DNA of 64,000 bases from Strongyloides papillosus (GCA_005656395.1 SRSI01000048.1:1860001-1924000), one strand, 5' to 3'. Positions 22,760 to 36,350 are shown, counted from the stretch's first letter. Numbers and translations: made by a program. The notes: generated by a model from the sequence alone, not told the origin.

Positions 22760-22975
22760 TGTGCGGATGTTTGCGTTTATGAACGGATTTTTGCGGTCAA
22801 TAGAAATTTTGACTTATTTAATTTGATATTTTTGCGGATATTTTACTTATAAATAAAAAGCATCTAATGTTACAACGAAATTATAGTGATTTGCGGTTAA
22901 ATAATTTTTGCGGTTTGCTATTGTGATTATAAACCGCAAGTTTTTGCAGTTTCTAGCCGCAAATTTTTTTTAAAT
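22760..22975. repeat. Cluster of TTTGCGG motifs, direct then inverted
   Basis: In AT-rich DNA, GCGG occurs repeatedly on the plus strand (TTTTTGCGG or TTTGCGG contexts near 22764, 22796, 22834, 22893 and 22910). It then occurs as CCGCAA near 22934 and 22967. Clusters of this motif are often seen in subterminal regions of hAT-like elements. No clear terminal repeats or target duplication were found. Confidence 0.4.
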
Positions 22976-24137
22976 GCATATAAATTGCTAAATATGGCTT
23001 TTTTAAAAACTTTTTATACATAAAAATGCTTCTTAATTATTTATAAAATATCTACAATTACGTAATGTAAATTTTTAAAGCATAAAAATTGTAAAATATT
23101 TATAAAATTTAGGCTATATTCATAGTTTACTCAATATATATATATTGTATCAAAAATTGTTAAACTCCAAAAAAAATTTATTTGTATTAACAATTTTGTT
23201 AACTCTTATCTACAAATACCTTAATAACCGTATTGAATTAACGTTTTTGAACTACGGTAATAGGGTACAAATGACTAAAATTTGGTCTAGTAGTTAAGGA
23301 AACTATAATACCAAAATATTTAAAGTTTTTTAATAATTAATAAGTTATTAACAATAAGGAACACTTTCAACACTTGTTTACATTGTAAAAACTTACTTTG
23401 CCTTATTTAGTTAAAAATTGTTACTTAACAATTTTATGCTTTAAAACTTGTTCAATATAATCGTAATTAATTCAAACATTATCGGGTCAAAGTTTATATG
23501 AAAAAAGATTTCAAAAATTAACATGTATCATAATAACAATAAGAAAATATGCTAAAAATGGGACAAATGACAATAAAAATTTAAATAACTTAAAAACTCT
23601 AGTTTACATTTCTCTCAAAATTTGAAGTTATTGGAAAGTGATAATAAGCTTTCGAATGAAATAGATCTCATAAAAAAATTCATTTTAAAATTTAAAAAAA
23701 ATGCCATCAAAAAAAAGTTTTACATATATGACATTTTTTTAAAAATAAATTATTACAGGAATCAGCATTATAATCAAAAACATTTATCAAATTTTTAAAG
23801 AAAAATATTAAAATTAAGAGATTCATTGAACTCTTTAAACATAAAATTTTCCTATATAAAAGTTCAAATAATCACTACAAATCGGTGTGTCTCATGTATA
23901 GTATGGTTCTCATTTATTTCATCGTTTGAAGCGATGATATAGATGATATTATCGTTTAAATTATCATTCATTCTACCTGGAAATATAAATCGTTTATTGA
24001 ATGAAAAAAAATAAGAGAAAATTTAAAATAAAAAAAATATTGACAAAAAAGCTACAGAAGTCAATATATATAATATTTGCAAGATAAACTTTTTATAAAC
24101 ATTAACATCGACAGAAAAATCCTTCATGAATTTTATT

Positions 24138-24344
24138 TTAACCTCTTTTAGTGATGAAAGATTTGGCGTAGTATAGATCTGTAGTGTTGAAACTTTTTTT
24201 ATTAATTAACAGGCTGTTTATGCAGAACGCCGCGTGGAATACATGGTCATAGCTTCTTTGACCATTACCTTTACCTACGTATGATGAGAGTTTTATAACC
24301 TCACTCATATTTAATTTCTCAACAGTATCAATGTAAACTAGCTT
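24138..24344 (-). CDS. Orphan coding-like fragment, unrecognised
   Basis: A minus-strand frame of 68 codons has balanced amino-acid use (for example NMSEVIKLSSYVGKGNGQ and DHVFHAAFCINSLL). This is unlike the FIYKN-rich frames typical of non-coding DNA here. An internal ATG at 24308 would give 56 residues. I do not recognise it. It could be a real small gene, one exon, or a remnant. Confidence 0.25.
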   Translation of the reverse strand, partial: KLVYIDTVEKLNMSEVIKLSSYVGKGNGQRSYDHVFHAAFCINSLLINKKSFNTTDLYYAKSFITKRG

Positions 24345-26071
24345 TTATTGGGGCCAGTGTACATACACTCGTTTTATCTAAAAAAATTTAATAAATTAAA
24401 ATGATTGGCAAGTACATTCATGATAATTTATGTAACAATCTCTATCATCAATAATATTTCTACAGTATAAGATAATTAATATTTAAAAATAAATTAAAAT
24501 CCCAAGAATGATTTATTTGGTTCTTAACAGTAAGTATTAACAAAAGATAGTATGCCATAATATTATCGTTGATAAATGGGATAATTATCCTATGTATAAT
24601 ATATTCATTTTCTTGTTGATTAATATATTTCGAGTTGTGTTGAATCAATTCTTAAAAGATACAATTATTTTAAATATTGTTTATTCTTCAGATCCTTATT
24701 TTCTAAAGATTTTTCTATCCTTCAAAACAACTAACTTTATTGGATAAAACATGATAACACAATATGGTATTCATCTCATGTTGTTAAAATACATAATAAT
24801 TAATATGTACAAAGTTGTTATCCTTGCAATAAACACAGTCAGTTTAAAAACATATATTTTTTACAACATTTATTAAATTTGATGAGATTATTACAAATAT
24901 TTAATGTAGTTTGTTCTAAATTCTTGTTATTTTTTTATTAAAATATTAAACTTATTATTTTTTTTGAATCAATTAGGATAAGTAATTCTAACTATCAGAC
25001 ATAGTAATTAAAATTTCAATAATTCATTTTTTATCATTAACATCATATTGTTTTCCCCATTTACAATATTTTCTTTAAAAATGAGATAATATTTTCAATA
25101 TTGAGTTTTGTTTTGATAATATTTTGATTTATTATTTATTCAATAATCATTTTCTTAACATAAATATCTTTTTTAAACAATCATAAAATAATTTTACAAT
25201 GTCATATAAATACACTAGCGTTGTTCGTTATTCATAATTGTGTTGTTAAAGATGTTCATTTTACTAACATGTTTGGGATAAGAAAAAATTTTTATAAAAG
25301 ACTATCAAAAACAATTTTGTTATTTAAATTTAGAGATTGAGGGTGATAAAATTTAAAAAAAATAAACTTTGACTTGTAATCTGATGATCTAACAACTTTG
25401 GAATTTATTTTATGAGTAGAAGAATTATAGTTCGCCTTTTAAAAACTTTTATATATAATATGATTATTTGTATGACTATTTGCCCTTAGATAAAAGGTTT
25501 TATCATAGTGATAATCTATTCATTTGTACTTACAAGCTTAAACATTAAAACAATTGTCAAAAGGAATTAGCTTCTGACTATCGTTTTGAAATTAAATTGT
25601 TGACAATAGTTTTTTATTTCTTTTTAATTGTGTATGTTATTTATAATTACAATAAAAGTGCGATATTTTATAAAAGATTACGAAATAATAAACATTAAGC
25701 GACGGATATTTAAAACAAATGAACCCCTTTATGATAATATTTTATACATATTTTGTTGTTTTTATCTCGTACTTCAATCATATCAAATATCATTATTTGA
25801 TATTAAAATGTACACTTTAAACATTTAATAGTTTATTGAAAAGAATGAAATAACAAACTCAAAGGTTAAAATTTTTTTTCTTAAAAAATATATCAAATTT
25901 CAAAATTTATACACAATTATCATAGTGTAAAACAAATTATATATTAAAATTATTTTTTTTCCTCCTTCTATTTAATATTTCCCACTAATCATCTTAATTT
26001 TTATTCTTTTACAAATATAAAAGTTTGATAAAAGTAGTTAAAGAAGAAAATATTTTTCGAACTAGTTATCC

Positions 26072-27387
26072 TTAATTAATCATTTTTATTCTATTATTAT
26101 TCTCCTCAACTGCTTTTAATTCTTTTCTTACTTGATTCTCCTCACAATATTCTCTATACATTTCTGGAAAATACTTATCTTCACACCCATTTGTGACCTC
26201 GAAATATAAATCATCCTTTGTTGCCATAAAAACAAAATCTATATCCTTTACGTCATACATTAACGACAAATGAAAGGCAAAATAACTTATGATCATTAAA
26301 AGTTCCATTAAAAAAGCATCTAGTGATACTAAAATAAAAAAAATAATAAAAAAAATATGTTATTAAAGGATCAATATTGTTTTTTCTATCTTATTATTTT
26401 TTTTCCTTACCTAATGGATGACAAAGAATATCAGATGCAAATGATAAATGATATATTGCTGTAACTGGACTTGATACAATGTAAAGAATTGTTGCTACCA
26501 TCTGACAACTTAACAATCTTTTATCAAACTTGTTATATTCCAATTTGTACATATTACTCCTAACTATTAGAATCATATGACAAATTGAAAAAAATAAATA
26601 TGATATGAAAAAACTCTTATAAATTACTGAAAAAATAAGGAAGGAACAATTAATCAAAAAAAATAATATTTTTTTTAAAAAAAAAATAAACTTTTTAAAA
26701 AATTACATTTACTATCTAAAGCTGGATGAATAATAAGGACCATTGCAAAACAAAGTAGCTCAAATAGAAAAACCACTGGTATAAGGGGAATAATTTTACC
26801 ATAAAATTTTCCATAACCCTTCAACTTATCTAGTTTAGCAATTTTTCCTTCTCTCTCACTTAATTCACTAATTATCTTATCCTTCCTTATTTTAGCTCCA
26901 ATATGATGGCCAAAAGATATAAAAAATCTTGTTATTATTAATGTTAAAACAGAAATTCTCATAAAATAATTTGGAAATGGAACCAGAAGACGCAAATTAA
27001 ATAATGACGGAATAACACCACTCTCATCATTTTCATAAATATAGCATTTGAAAAACATATTACCATATTTTACATGAGCTCTATCATGAAGAACATACTT
27101 AAGTTCTTCTCTATTCCAGGTATACGAGACCCAACTAATTAAATACGATAGCATTATTAAGTAGGTACACAAGATGCCAAATGTCTTAAATGATGTTACA
27201 TATGGATAAACATTATATCCTTCTACTGGTTCATTTTTGTTTATTACTTTTCCATCTAAAAATGTTTAAATTAAAAAAAAATAAATGTATTTTTTTACCC
27301 TCTTAAAATAAAAGACATAGACATACCATTAAAAATATCATCTACATGCCATCTTGGACATGGAAATTTTGTAACTTTCCTTTCCAT
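26072..27387 (-). CDS. PGAP2/Frag1/DRAM/Sfk1-family multi-pass membrane protein
   Basis: Four phase-consistent exons: 27327-27387 (ATG at 27387), 26707-27255, 26411-26626 and 26072-26328, giving 360 residues. About six membrane spans are visible, for example FGILCTYLIMLSYLISWVSY and the PLIPVVFLFELLCFAMVLII stretch. Family features are a first loop ending IPSLFNLRLLVPFPNYFMRI, with the pattern PS..P..Y..R..., then RF, and a last span preceded by HPLVSLDAF and containing ISYFAFHLSLMYD. The latter corresponds to LSNM.FHMT..WDF in PGAP2. PGAP2 acts in the Golgi in fatty-acid remodelling of GPI anchors; related Frag1-like proteins are expanded in nematodes. The C-terminal tail is charged and cytosolic. 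Exact orthology is uncertain. Confidence 0.75.
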
Positions 27388-29551
27388 TTATATTATAATA
27401 TGTTATTGTTTTTAGAGATCAATAAATAGATTTTTATTAATTATATTATTTATGAATTCTTACAAATTTCAATCTAAAATCAATTCTTTCTTAATAATTA
27501 AGTACTGGTAATTTAAGAAAACCATCGGATAAGACATAATTCCGTCTGTCTCTTATAAAATATAATTATTATACTTTCTAAAATAAATTATTACTATATA
27601 TAAAAGTATTTCATTTAATTCATTCCGTCAACATGGACAATTGTATCATCTTTTTGTTGTGGTAAATACAATTGTAGTATGACTTTATCAACCCAATTTA
27701 ATTACATTTCTTTTTTCTTTTGACGTCCTAATTACCAGAAAAGAATTATATGTATAAATTTGGTTGTTAGGAAATGTACATCTTCAAAATGTTGTATAAC
27801 GAGATAAAACTTTTGATGAAACAAATCTTTCATTCATATTATTATACTTATCATCAACTTGTATATCAAAAAAATTTTAAGTATCACTTTCGATTACATA
27901 TTTTTGTATCAAAATCCATATGTATATTGAGAAAAAAAAAACTTTTTCAAAGTCAATTTATGGAATATTAAAAGGCAATAAACAACAAATTTCGTATATC
28001 AACAAGTTTCAAATTAATAAAAACTCTTTTAACTATATGTATATATGAATTTATAAATAAATATCAAAAGGAGAAAATTTTTATCATGAGTGATAAAATA
28101 TAATAATTGTTATCCTATACATTTAAATAGTAAAATTTGCCTTTTTACCCTTTAGCATCAAATGACATTTTAGATGGAAAAGATATATATAATATTAAGC
28201 AAAATTTTAAAAATTATTAAAGAAAAATATATAATTTGATTTATATATTATTTTTGTTTATCTATTACCCTCTTCTCTCTTCTTACTTTAAACCTATTCC
28301 TTAGTACATAAATATTTTATCATTTTTATCTTAACTACCAAACTTTATGTCTCATCTTTCTTTTACATTTTGATCAGGTATAATATTAAAAATATAAATA
28401 TGTATATGTTATTTCTTCCTTTTCCTCCCCCTTCCATTATGACACATGATAAAAGACACCTCAAAAATTATCACTACATTATTCTCATAGTAGATTTTTC
28501 AAAAAAAATATTAAAAAAATAGTAACATTAGAATAGTGTTTATTTTTCAATTATTCATTTTTTTTATAATCTCTTTTTGTCATCAAAAGATATTTTGACA
28601 ATCTACTGAAATGATAAAAAAAAATTTAATATCAGATACCAAAACTTTCTTTATAATAACATTGTACTTGTTTAATTCTTCCTTTCCCAAAATGAAATGT
28701 TTTTTTAATAGTTTTCTCTCCTTCCTCTTTTATCATTGAAATTTTAATTCTATCAAAAAAATATAATATACGTTTATATCTATATATATTTATAGTAGGA
28801 GTCTCTATTTTACTTGTACTTTCTTTTCCCTTTAATACCTAATACATATAAATAATTTTACATCATATACCTATTTTTTTCCTATTCTTAACTTTTGTTA
28901 AAAAAACCTTAAACAGTATATAATAGGTATAGAAAAAAATTAAAGTAACGTTATTTTATTTATTTAAACTAGAATTTTTTGATCCCCTCCGTCAATAGAC
29001 ACCCACAAAAGACAAAGAACATTTCATTAACAATAAAAAATGTTTACTGATCAACTTGATACTTAACCTTTATCATCTAACAAAATTTTTACCTTCACAC
29101 TTATGGATTAGACAAACGTTTCCTTATCATTATCGTTATTATCGCTACTTTTCTTTAAAGGTATATATATATAACTTTTTTATGTACATAATAATTGACA
29201 TAATAAAAAAATATACTCTATCTTTAATAATAACCTATTATTGAAGGTAATATAAAAAATAAAAAAACATTAATTTTTATAATAATACCATACTTCTTTT
29301 ATCTTTAAATAATCAAAAATATTTATTGTAACAAAAATAGGGGATAAAAAGAGTAGATTTTTTTTTATTATAATCATTGTTTCATTTTACAAAAAAAATT
29401 TATATGATTCTTTTTTTTATAGTATAGATGTTGAAAATACATATTTAAATAATTATTTTAACTATCATCCTCTTGTTTATATGTTATTTTAATCAAAAAC
29501 TATTAACAAATTATATTTTTATAAAAAAAGAGGAGTAAAAATCTCATTAAT
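27388..29551. other. AT-rich intergenic region between the PGAP2-like gene and pde-1
   Basis: Divergent promoters must lie here. I see only AT-rich DNA; frames at 27774-27971 and 29056-29244 are compositional. Confidence 0.45.
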
Positions 29552-32500
29552 ATGTTAATGAAGATGAGGCAGCAATTGTCTTGCACAACAAAAATTGGTA
29601 CGTTTTAACCTTTAAATATAAAATAAATATATAATTAAGTAACAAAACAATATTAAAGAATAAAGTTTATTTTAGTTTAATGATAAAAATCTAGAAATTA
29701 GCAATTAATTCCTCTCCTATTTATACATTAAAATAAATATTAGGGAAAAAAAATTGATTCTTCAAAAATTTTCATATTTTGCATTTTTTTATTTTACACA
29801 ATTCAATTAAAAATGTATATCAATATATAAAAAAAATTACATTTATAATTAGTATTTATTAAAATTTCTACATTATTAGCAATATATCAATCTTAAATGA
29901 AAACTTTTTTAGGAAACAAAAAAACACCATACTCATTTATTTGTTGTAATATACACATATATTTTTATATTATTTTATTTGAAATGGGACATATATAACG
30001 TGAAAAGTCTAATACATACCCAGATAAAGACTCTTTCTTAATATTTTATTTTTTTCAAAAAAATGTTTACAATTAACTTTTTAATTTTCATCTTATGATA
30101 TAAAATATTTATATTTCATTTTTGATTATATACCTAAAAAATATATCATTTTTCCATTTAAATATTATTTTTAATCATCACCATATTTTTTATCATCTTT
30201 TTTTTATATTCAATCCTTATGACACTAAGAAAATGGTAAATTGAAATATGTTTTTATTATCATTTTATAACATTAATATATTACATATGGAAGCACATAT
30301 TTTTTATCAATTGTTTATTCTAAATATAATGTATATATTATTTTATTAAATGAAAGTAACATTTATACATTCCTGATTTATTTTTATTATGTTTTAATAT
30401 AAAATGATATGATATTTTGATAATTTTAATATTCCAACCTCCAAAATACCATAAAGTATTACAATTTTTATTACTTTTATCAAATTTTATTATATCACCT
30501 TTGATATTTAGTGATCAATCATCAACTTTAGGGCAAAATTATTTAATATTTTAAAATGTACTTATGGCATCCTTATTATACTTTCTAATTCATTTCGCCA
30601 GACATTAACCTTTTACTTTACAATCAATTGTTCATAACAATGCCAAATTCTTCCAAAATTATTTTACAATCAAAAAATGTAGTATGAGATATACGTCATT
30701 GGTAGAAAAAAATTCAAATTTTTTCTTTTAATGAATGGTTTTTTTAAGTTGCAACATTTAAACCCCATTAATCACTTATCACTCTGTAACACTAATTTTG
30801 AACATATTACCCTAACACTCTGGCTAATCATTTAAAAAATTTTTTCAATTATACTTTTTAAATACTCCAGATGTCCCCAAAACCATTACTATACTCAATT
30901 AAAAGTTAATATTTTCCTCAAAAACTCAAGAAACACATATATAAATGTATATCTCTTTTTAAAGTAATTTACCATTCAATTTTACTTTAATTTAAATGTC
31001 AAAAAGAGATGGTTAAAATATTTATCATATACTCTTACTCACTATAAAACATATATTTTAGTGATATACTGTTCAATTAATATATTATTTTTATAAATCC
31101 AAAGAATAAAAATTTTTTATTTTAAACCCTTTCTTTTATTTTGGATATTTATAAAAATTTAACGCTATTTTTACAATTTCTATAAATATATTCAAAAAAC
31201 TTATATATTTTTTTTTATCATGAATCTTTAAAATTTTATTATCATAGTTAGGAGAAAGAATATAATTAATCTATAAATATATAAATTTATTTTTATTATT
31301 AAATATTGAAACAAAAAAAAACGAGAAGGGAGAGGAACTATAGATGGTTTTTACAAATATTAAAAATAAACTTAAAGGCTGTTGTAAAAAAAGTTTGCTT
31401 AATCTTATTTAAATTTAATTATATTGACCTTTTGGGTTCTATTTTATTTTTAGGTATTGGAGAGGACAAAAAAAGATACCAAATACAATGTGGTGATGAG
31501 GAATATGTTGTTGATAGTAAGTTTTTACTTTCATATAATACTTTTTTGATCACAAAAATGGATAATTATAAAATGTTAACCCTATTTTCCCTTCTTAGCT
31601 TATTTTTAACCCATTCTTTTACATCTCCCTCCTCCTCCCCCTTATATTTTAAATATTAAGGCCATCCTTCATTAAACAAAATAAAATAGATACATTTTTT
31701 TCTTTGTTAAAAGCCATTCAAAATATCTTCATTTTATTGTCAAGAATTTTTTTTTATATATTAAGCTTTCTTAACTCTTGATTTAAAAGAATCCTTCTTA
31801 TTATTGAAGATGGTAAAAATCTAACAACACCATAAAAAAAACAGGATGCTTTTATCTTCAATATTTTCTTATTATTATCACTTTAGCAATTCAAAATATC
31901 TATATTTATTCATAGTAGTTTATTGTTAAAATAAAATTACATCAAATTTTTAAAGATAGATAGTTTGTTGTTATAATTTTAAATTTTCTCTTTTACAAAA
32001 CATATAAATAAAACTACATATAGTACTTATTCATTTTATATTTTTACTCTAATTTTATTTTATTATATATATTATATAAATATATTCAAAATATACATTA
32101 TAAAAATAAATTTCAGTTGATAAAAAATCCAAAAATTTTATTATATAAATATTGTATATATAATACTATACATATATACTTTTAATGTATCATTTGAATT
32201 CATTTTGTAATATGTTGAATTTTTTTTGATACATCCGAAAATTGTCAGATGCCATTTTATACATCATCAAAAATAGTGCATAAAATGAATGTAAAATTTT
32301 AACTATAACTTGATGAGACTCAAACACATACAACAAAGGGAAAAATAATATTTTTTAAACAAAAATTCTCTTAACATTTTATGAAACTTATCATATAATT
32401 ATGAGTAACATTTTAGTTGACAATACCAAAAATAGTAGACCTATAACATTATATAAGAGATCAGGTCCTGGAGGAAATGTTAAATCTACGAAAGATAGGC

Positions 32501-35484
32501 AAAATTTACTTATGAAGGAGTGTGAAGATTTATCTAATGATGAAGTTGTTAGATTTGATAATGATGAAACTAAATGTGATGCTGGAATTTATACAGCTAA
32601 ACGGTATGTTTTTTTTCACCTTTTTTTAAATGATATGAAGCTAAATGCATAGATAAAAAGAATTATTATTACATTTCAATCATCTTTTTTTATTTATCAA
32701 AACAAATATGTTTTATTTTTAGAGGAAGAGAGAGAATAAAAAGATTTTCACTGTGTAATTATAAAATTTTTTAAAATATAACTAAATTATATGTATTAAT
32801 CTTTATAGTTCTTCCTCTTAATAATATACTGAAATTATCTTTATCATTAAAAAGTCATCATACATATATTTTAACACATGTATAATGTAAAAGTCATATT
32901 TTATTTTAAAAATATCTTCCTTTTAAACATTAAGACATGTTTTCACCTTTTAAAATGTCTCCGGAAGCTAAAAATCCTCATTAATATAGTTTATATATTT
33001 TTAATATACCTTCTTATTAATTGCATGTTCTTAAAAATTTTGTCAAAACTTTTTTAAATGTAATCTATTAATATCTTATCACACATTATCCATATGTTAC
33101 CAAATAAAATACATATATATCACTTCTAAGAAGAATATTAAAACCATATTTTATCATAATACATATATCTCATCATATCTAAATAATATATTTTGTTACT
33201 TCATCTTCTCTATCAATATCATCACCTTTAAGCACACCTTATTCATTTTAGAGTTTTAACATAACACCATACATAAACAAAATATGTAAAGACGCTGAAA
33301 TCTATTTTACTATAATATTGCGTTTTTATCAAAAACTTTTATATAAATATTATGCCATAACCATAGAAATTTATATATAGAGATATCATCTATTCATTCA
33401 TCGTTAATTCTTATTATCAAATATACCATAATAATTTTTTATTTATCTAACATATCCTCTTTAATAATAATAAAAAATACTTGTATATGATTAAAGATTA
33501 AAATTTTCTAAGTCTGGATTATTAAAAGAGGATAGGATTATTAATATCTATAACAATTTTTTACCTTAAAATAAAATATTTTTTCACAAATTATTATTAT
33601 TTTATTTCTCTAAATAAACATTTCTAGAGAACGTTTTATATTCAAATTACTTTTTTGTAGAATTTTTTATTTCATAGTAATTAATATTGAAAAACTTCTA
33701 GTTATAATATTTAAATTAAAAAAAGATGATTGTTGGAGATGCATATGGCTTCTATCAGCTTATACTTAGAAAACATGCTTGCAGGTTAAATAAAAATTTT
33801 ATTATCAAAAAAAAAATAATAAAAAAACTTTTTATTTTCCAGATTACGATATATCCTCCATCAACTTAATTCTGGACAACTACCACTAGAAGATTTAAAA
33901 AGAAATATCGAATATGCTGCCTTGGTCCTGGAGACTGCTTATATGGACGAGACAAGGAGAATATGTGATGAGGATGATGATTTAGCGGAAGTTACCCCGG
34001 AAACGGTACCAGATGAAGTTAGAGAATGGCTTGCTGCAACCTTTACAAGACAAACTGTTCAAACAAAAAGAGAAAAGCCGAAATTTAAGTCGGTGGCCAA
34101 TGCCATTAGAACAGGAATATTTTTTGATAAACTATTTCGTAGACAGCAAACTATTCCTTGTCCAATTCCAAATGAGTATCAGAATTATCTCTCTAAAATT
34201 AATGATTGGGACTTTAATTCATTCCAATTAAATGAAGTGACTGATGGACATGCTTTAAAATATGTTGGTTTTGAGTTATTCAATAGATATGGTTTCTTAG
34301 ATCGCTTCAAAGTAAGTAAATAATAAATTTAATTTATATTTTTTATCCCCTTCATATCACTAAACAAAATTTAATATTGTGAAAAATTCTAATTTTTTAT
34401 TTTAATATATTTTTTTAGATTAAATATGAGACATTAGAAAATTATCTACTAGCATTAGAAGCAGGGTACTCAAGACACAATAATCCTTATCACAATATTG
34501 TTCATGCTTGTGATGTAACACAATCATCACATTATATGTTATCACAAACTGGTTTAGCATCAAGTTTAGGTGATTTAGAGATGTTTGCTGTTATCTTTGG
34601 TGCAATGATTCATGACTATGAACATACGGGCCATACAAACAGTTTTCATATACAATCCGGGTCTCAATATGCTTTATTGTACAATGATCGTTCCGTTCTT
34701 GAGAATCACCATGTATCTTCGTGTTTTAGGTTACTTAAAGAAGATGATAAAAATATAACTGAAAGACTGACAAGAGAAGAATTTAGAGAATTTAGAAATA
34801 TAGTTATTGAAATAGTCCTTGCAACTGATATGTCAACACATTTTGTTCAAATAAAAACAATGAAAAATATGTTATCACTTCCTGAAGGTATTGATAAAAC
34901 AAAAGCTCTATGCTTAATTGTCCATGCTTGCGATATATCACATCCTTCAAAACCTTGGGATTTACATTATAGATGGACTGAAGGAGTTTTAGAGGAGTTC
35001 TTTAGACAAGGAGATTTAGAAGCTAGTATGGGATTACCGTACTCTCCACTTTGCGATAGGCACACAGTTCATGTTGCTGATTCACAGATTGGTTTTATTG
35101 ATTTTATTGTTGATCCAACAATGTCTGTTTGTAGTGAGATGCTAACAAAATTAGTTGAACCATTAGTATCTTTACCATCTAATGATAGCTTGTTTCCACC
35201 AAATTCTAACGATAATGGTACTTCTAGTAGCGTTTCACCATTACCTGATCTGTAAGTTTCTTATTTATTTATTTATTTGTTATTGTTCTTTTAGCAAAAG
35301 CCCATCCATTTCACCAATGAATACATTACGTCGTATACCAATTAATTATTATGGTAAACTTGAAATACCAAATCCATGGGTAAAACATTTACAAGAAAAT
35401 AAAAGTATATGGAAGGAACGAGCTTTAAAGGAGGAAGCCGAAAGAAAGAAGTCACAGGAAGAGAATGGTAATGGTGGAAATTAA
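29552..35484 (+). CDS. pde-1: Calcium/calmodulin-type cyclic nucleotide phosphodiesterase PDE1
   Basis: PDE1 hydrolyses cAMP and cGMP under Ca2+/calmodulin control. Core exons with matching phase are 33843-34311, 34419-35251 and 35295-35484. The PDE1 domain begins LRYILHQLNSGQLPLEDLKR and continues to VREWLAATFTRQ. Metal and catalytic motifs include YHNIVHACDV (near 34490), HDYEHTGHTNSFH (34609-34647), LSTD-like LATDMSTHF, ACDISHP and the invariant glutamine in SQIGFIDF. Three 5' routes join 33843 in the same phase. One is a chain 29552-29597, 31454-31516, 32417-32603 (595 residues). A second starts at the ATG at 32401 and runs on through that exon (564 residues). The third is a single exon, 33726-33784, beginning MIVGDAYGFYQ (516 residues). 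Catalytic exons carry no lesions. The chain upstream of 32417 rests on splice sites and phase only. Confidence 0.88.
33726..33784 (+). promoter_or_regulatory. pde-1: Alternative first coding exon and promoter of pde-1
   Basis: ATG at 33726 opens 19 codons ending in a GT donor at 33785, phase 2, identical to the phase of the 32401-32603 exon. Splicing either exon to 33843 restores an arginine codon and the RLRYIL start of the domain. This implies two or more promoters making different N-termini, the part of PDE1 that binds calmodulin. Confidence 0.55.
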
Positions 35485-35934
35485 CAACACACAAACATAT
35501 ATTTTTAACATAGTAAATTACTGTCAATATATGTTAATTGAAAATATTATTATTTTAAAAGTTTTTATCTTATTTTTTTCCGTCATTTCAATAGATCTCT
35601 CTAAATACTCTTATTCATTTAATATATGTCCGTTAATAAAGTATAATTTCTTTCTTAATTTTATTTACTTACTCAAAAACTTTATTTTTTCATTAAAATT
35701 TTTATGATTTACCACCTACAATATGGAGTATGAATAGCTTTCTATCGTATTATATGAGTACTTACCTTCCATATGTGTATATTGTTAGTTGTTCTTTTAA
35801 TATTCTCCCATGGTAGGGTGTGTTTTTAGATTTCCCATGTAGAATATTGTACTGATTGTGCCATTTGAAGGGTATTAATGTCAATGGAATCCTTGAATAT
35901 TAAAATATAAACAATTTACGCCACATATTAATAA

Positions 35935-36165
35935 TCCACATTATCAACTGCCTCAAAAAACCCAACTTATGGTCCACTTGTTACCAGAACAAAAACTTGG
36001 GTCTTATATACTCTGGAGAAGAACATAAAAACATGCGTTACCAAGGAACAGCTTTATGAGAACCACTTTCTGCACTTTATACGAAAAAAAAGCGACGAGG
36101 AACTTGGAACACTACTTTCTAGAATCAACTTTGCTGTATTTTTATGTGCAGGTAAACTACACTAG
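35935..36165 (+). pseudogene. Coding-like fragment of unknown origin (possibly RFX-type domain)
   Basis: This is an open frame of 76 codons without a starting ATG, in locally GC-richer DNA. It reads in part KTCVTKEQLYENHFLHFIRK and LSRINFAVFLCAG. The order W..LEKN..CV.KEQLYENH faintly resembles the start of an RFX-type winged-helix domain, but the later half does not match well. A possible donor (GCAG|GTAAAC) is at 36150. It may be a stray exon or a gene remnant. Confidence 0.25.
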
Positions 36166-36236
36166 CCTGATTGGGTTAGTATCTATTTACTCCCATCAAA
36201 ATATAGGTAAATACATACTCGCCCAATAGGGCTAGT
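36161..36236. repeat. Imperfect 30-bp inverted repeat (hairpin)
   Basis: Arms 36161-36190 and 36207-36236 pair at about 26 of 30 positions around a 16-base loop. They start ACTAGCCTGATTGGG and end CCCAATAGGGCTAGT. It lies between two convergent 3' ends, so it could be a transcript-end structure or a tiny MITE remnant. Confidence 0.6.
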
Positions 36237-36350
36237 GCAGTTTTATCAATTATGTGAAACAGAAGATGTAAATAAGATGTTAAAATAATAAATATTTTAT
36301 TATGACAATAATATAAATACGTGACAACCCGAATAAAAATTAAAAAAAGT

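Larger units (their letters stand above)
21960..26071. other. Gene-poor AT-rich region with scattered coding-like fragments
   Basis: Mostly AT-rich DNA. Recognisable items are a short orphan ORF at 22254-22385 (+), a cluster of GCGG/CCGC hexamers at 22760-22975, and an orphan frame at 24138-24344 (-). Predicted frames at 24460-24648 and 25628-25828 look compositional and are not called. Confidence 0.5.
35485..36350. other. Region between convergent pde-1 and GPCR genes
   Basis: It holds the pde-1 3' UTR (AT-rich to about 35.7 kb), a GC-richer coding-like fragment at 35935-36165, and a 30-bp inverted repeat at 36161-36236. Confidence 0.5.

Noticed and set aside
24220..24300. Short inverted repeat TGGTCA...TGACCA
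   Set aside because: Only six bases per arm, within a coding-like frame; expected by chance.
31306..31659. Independent 117-codon gene
   Set aside because: There is no ATG start; only the part at 31454-31516 has good splice borders and fits pde-1 as an exon.
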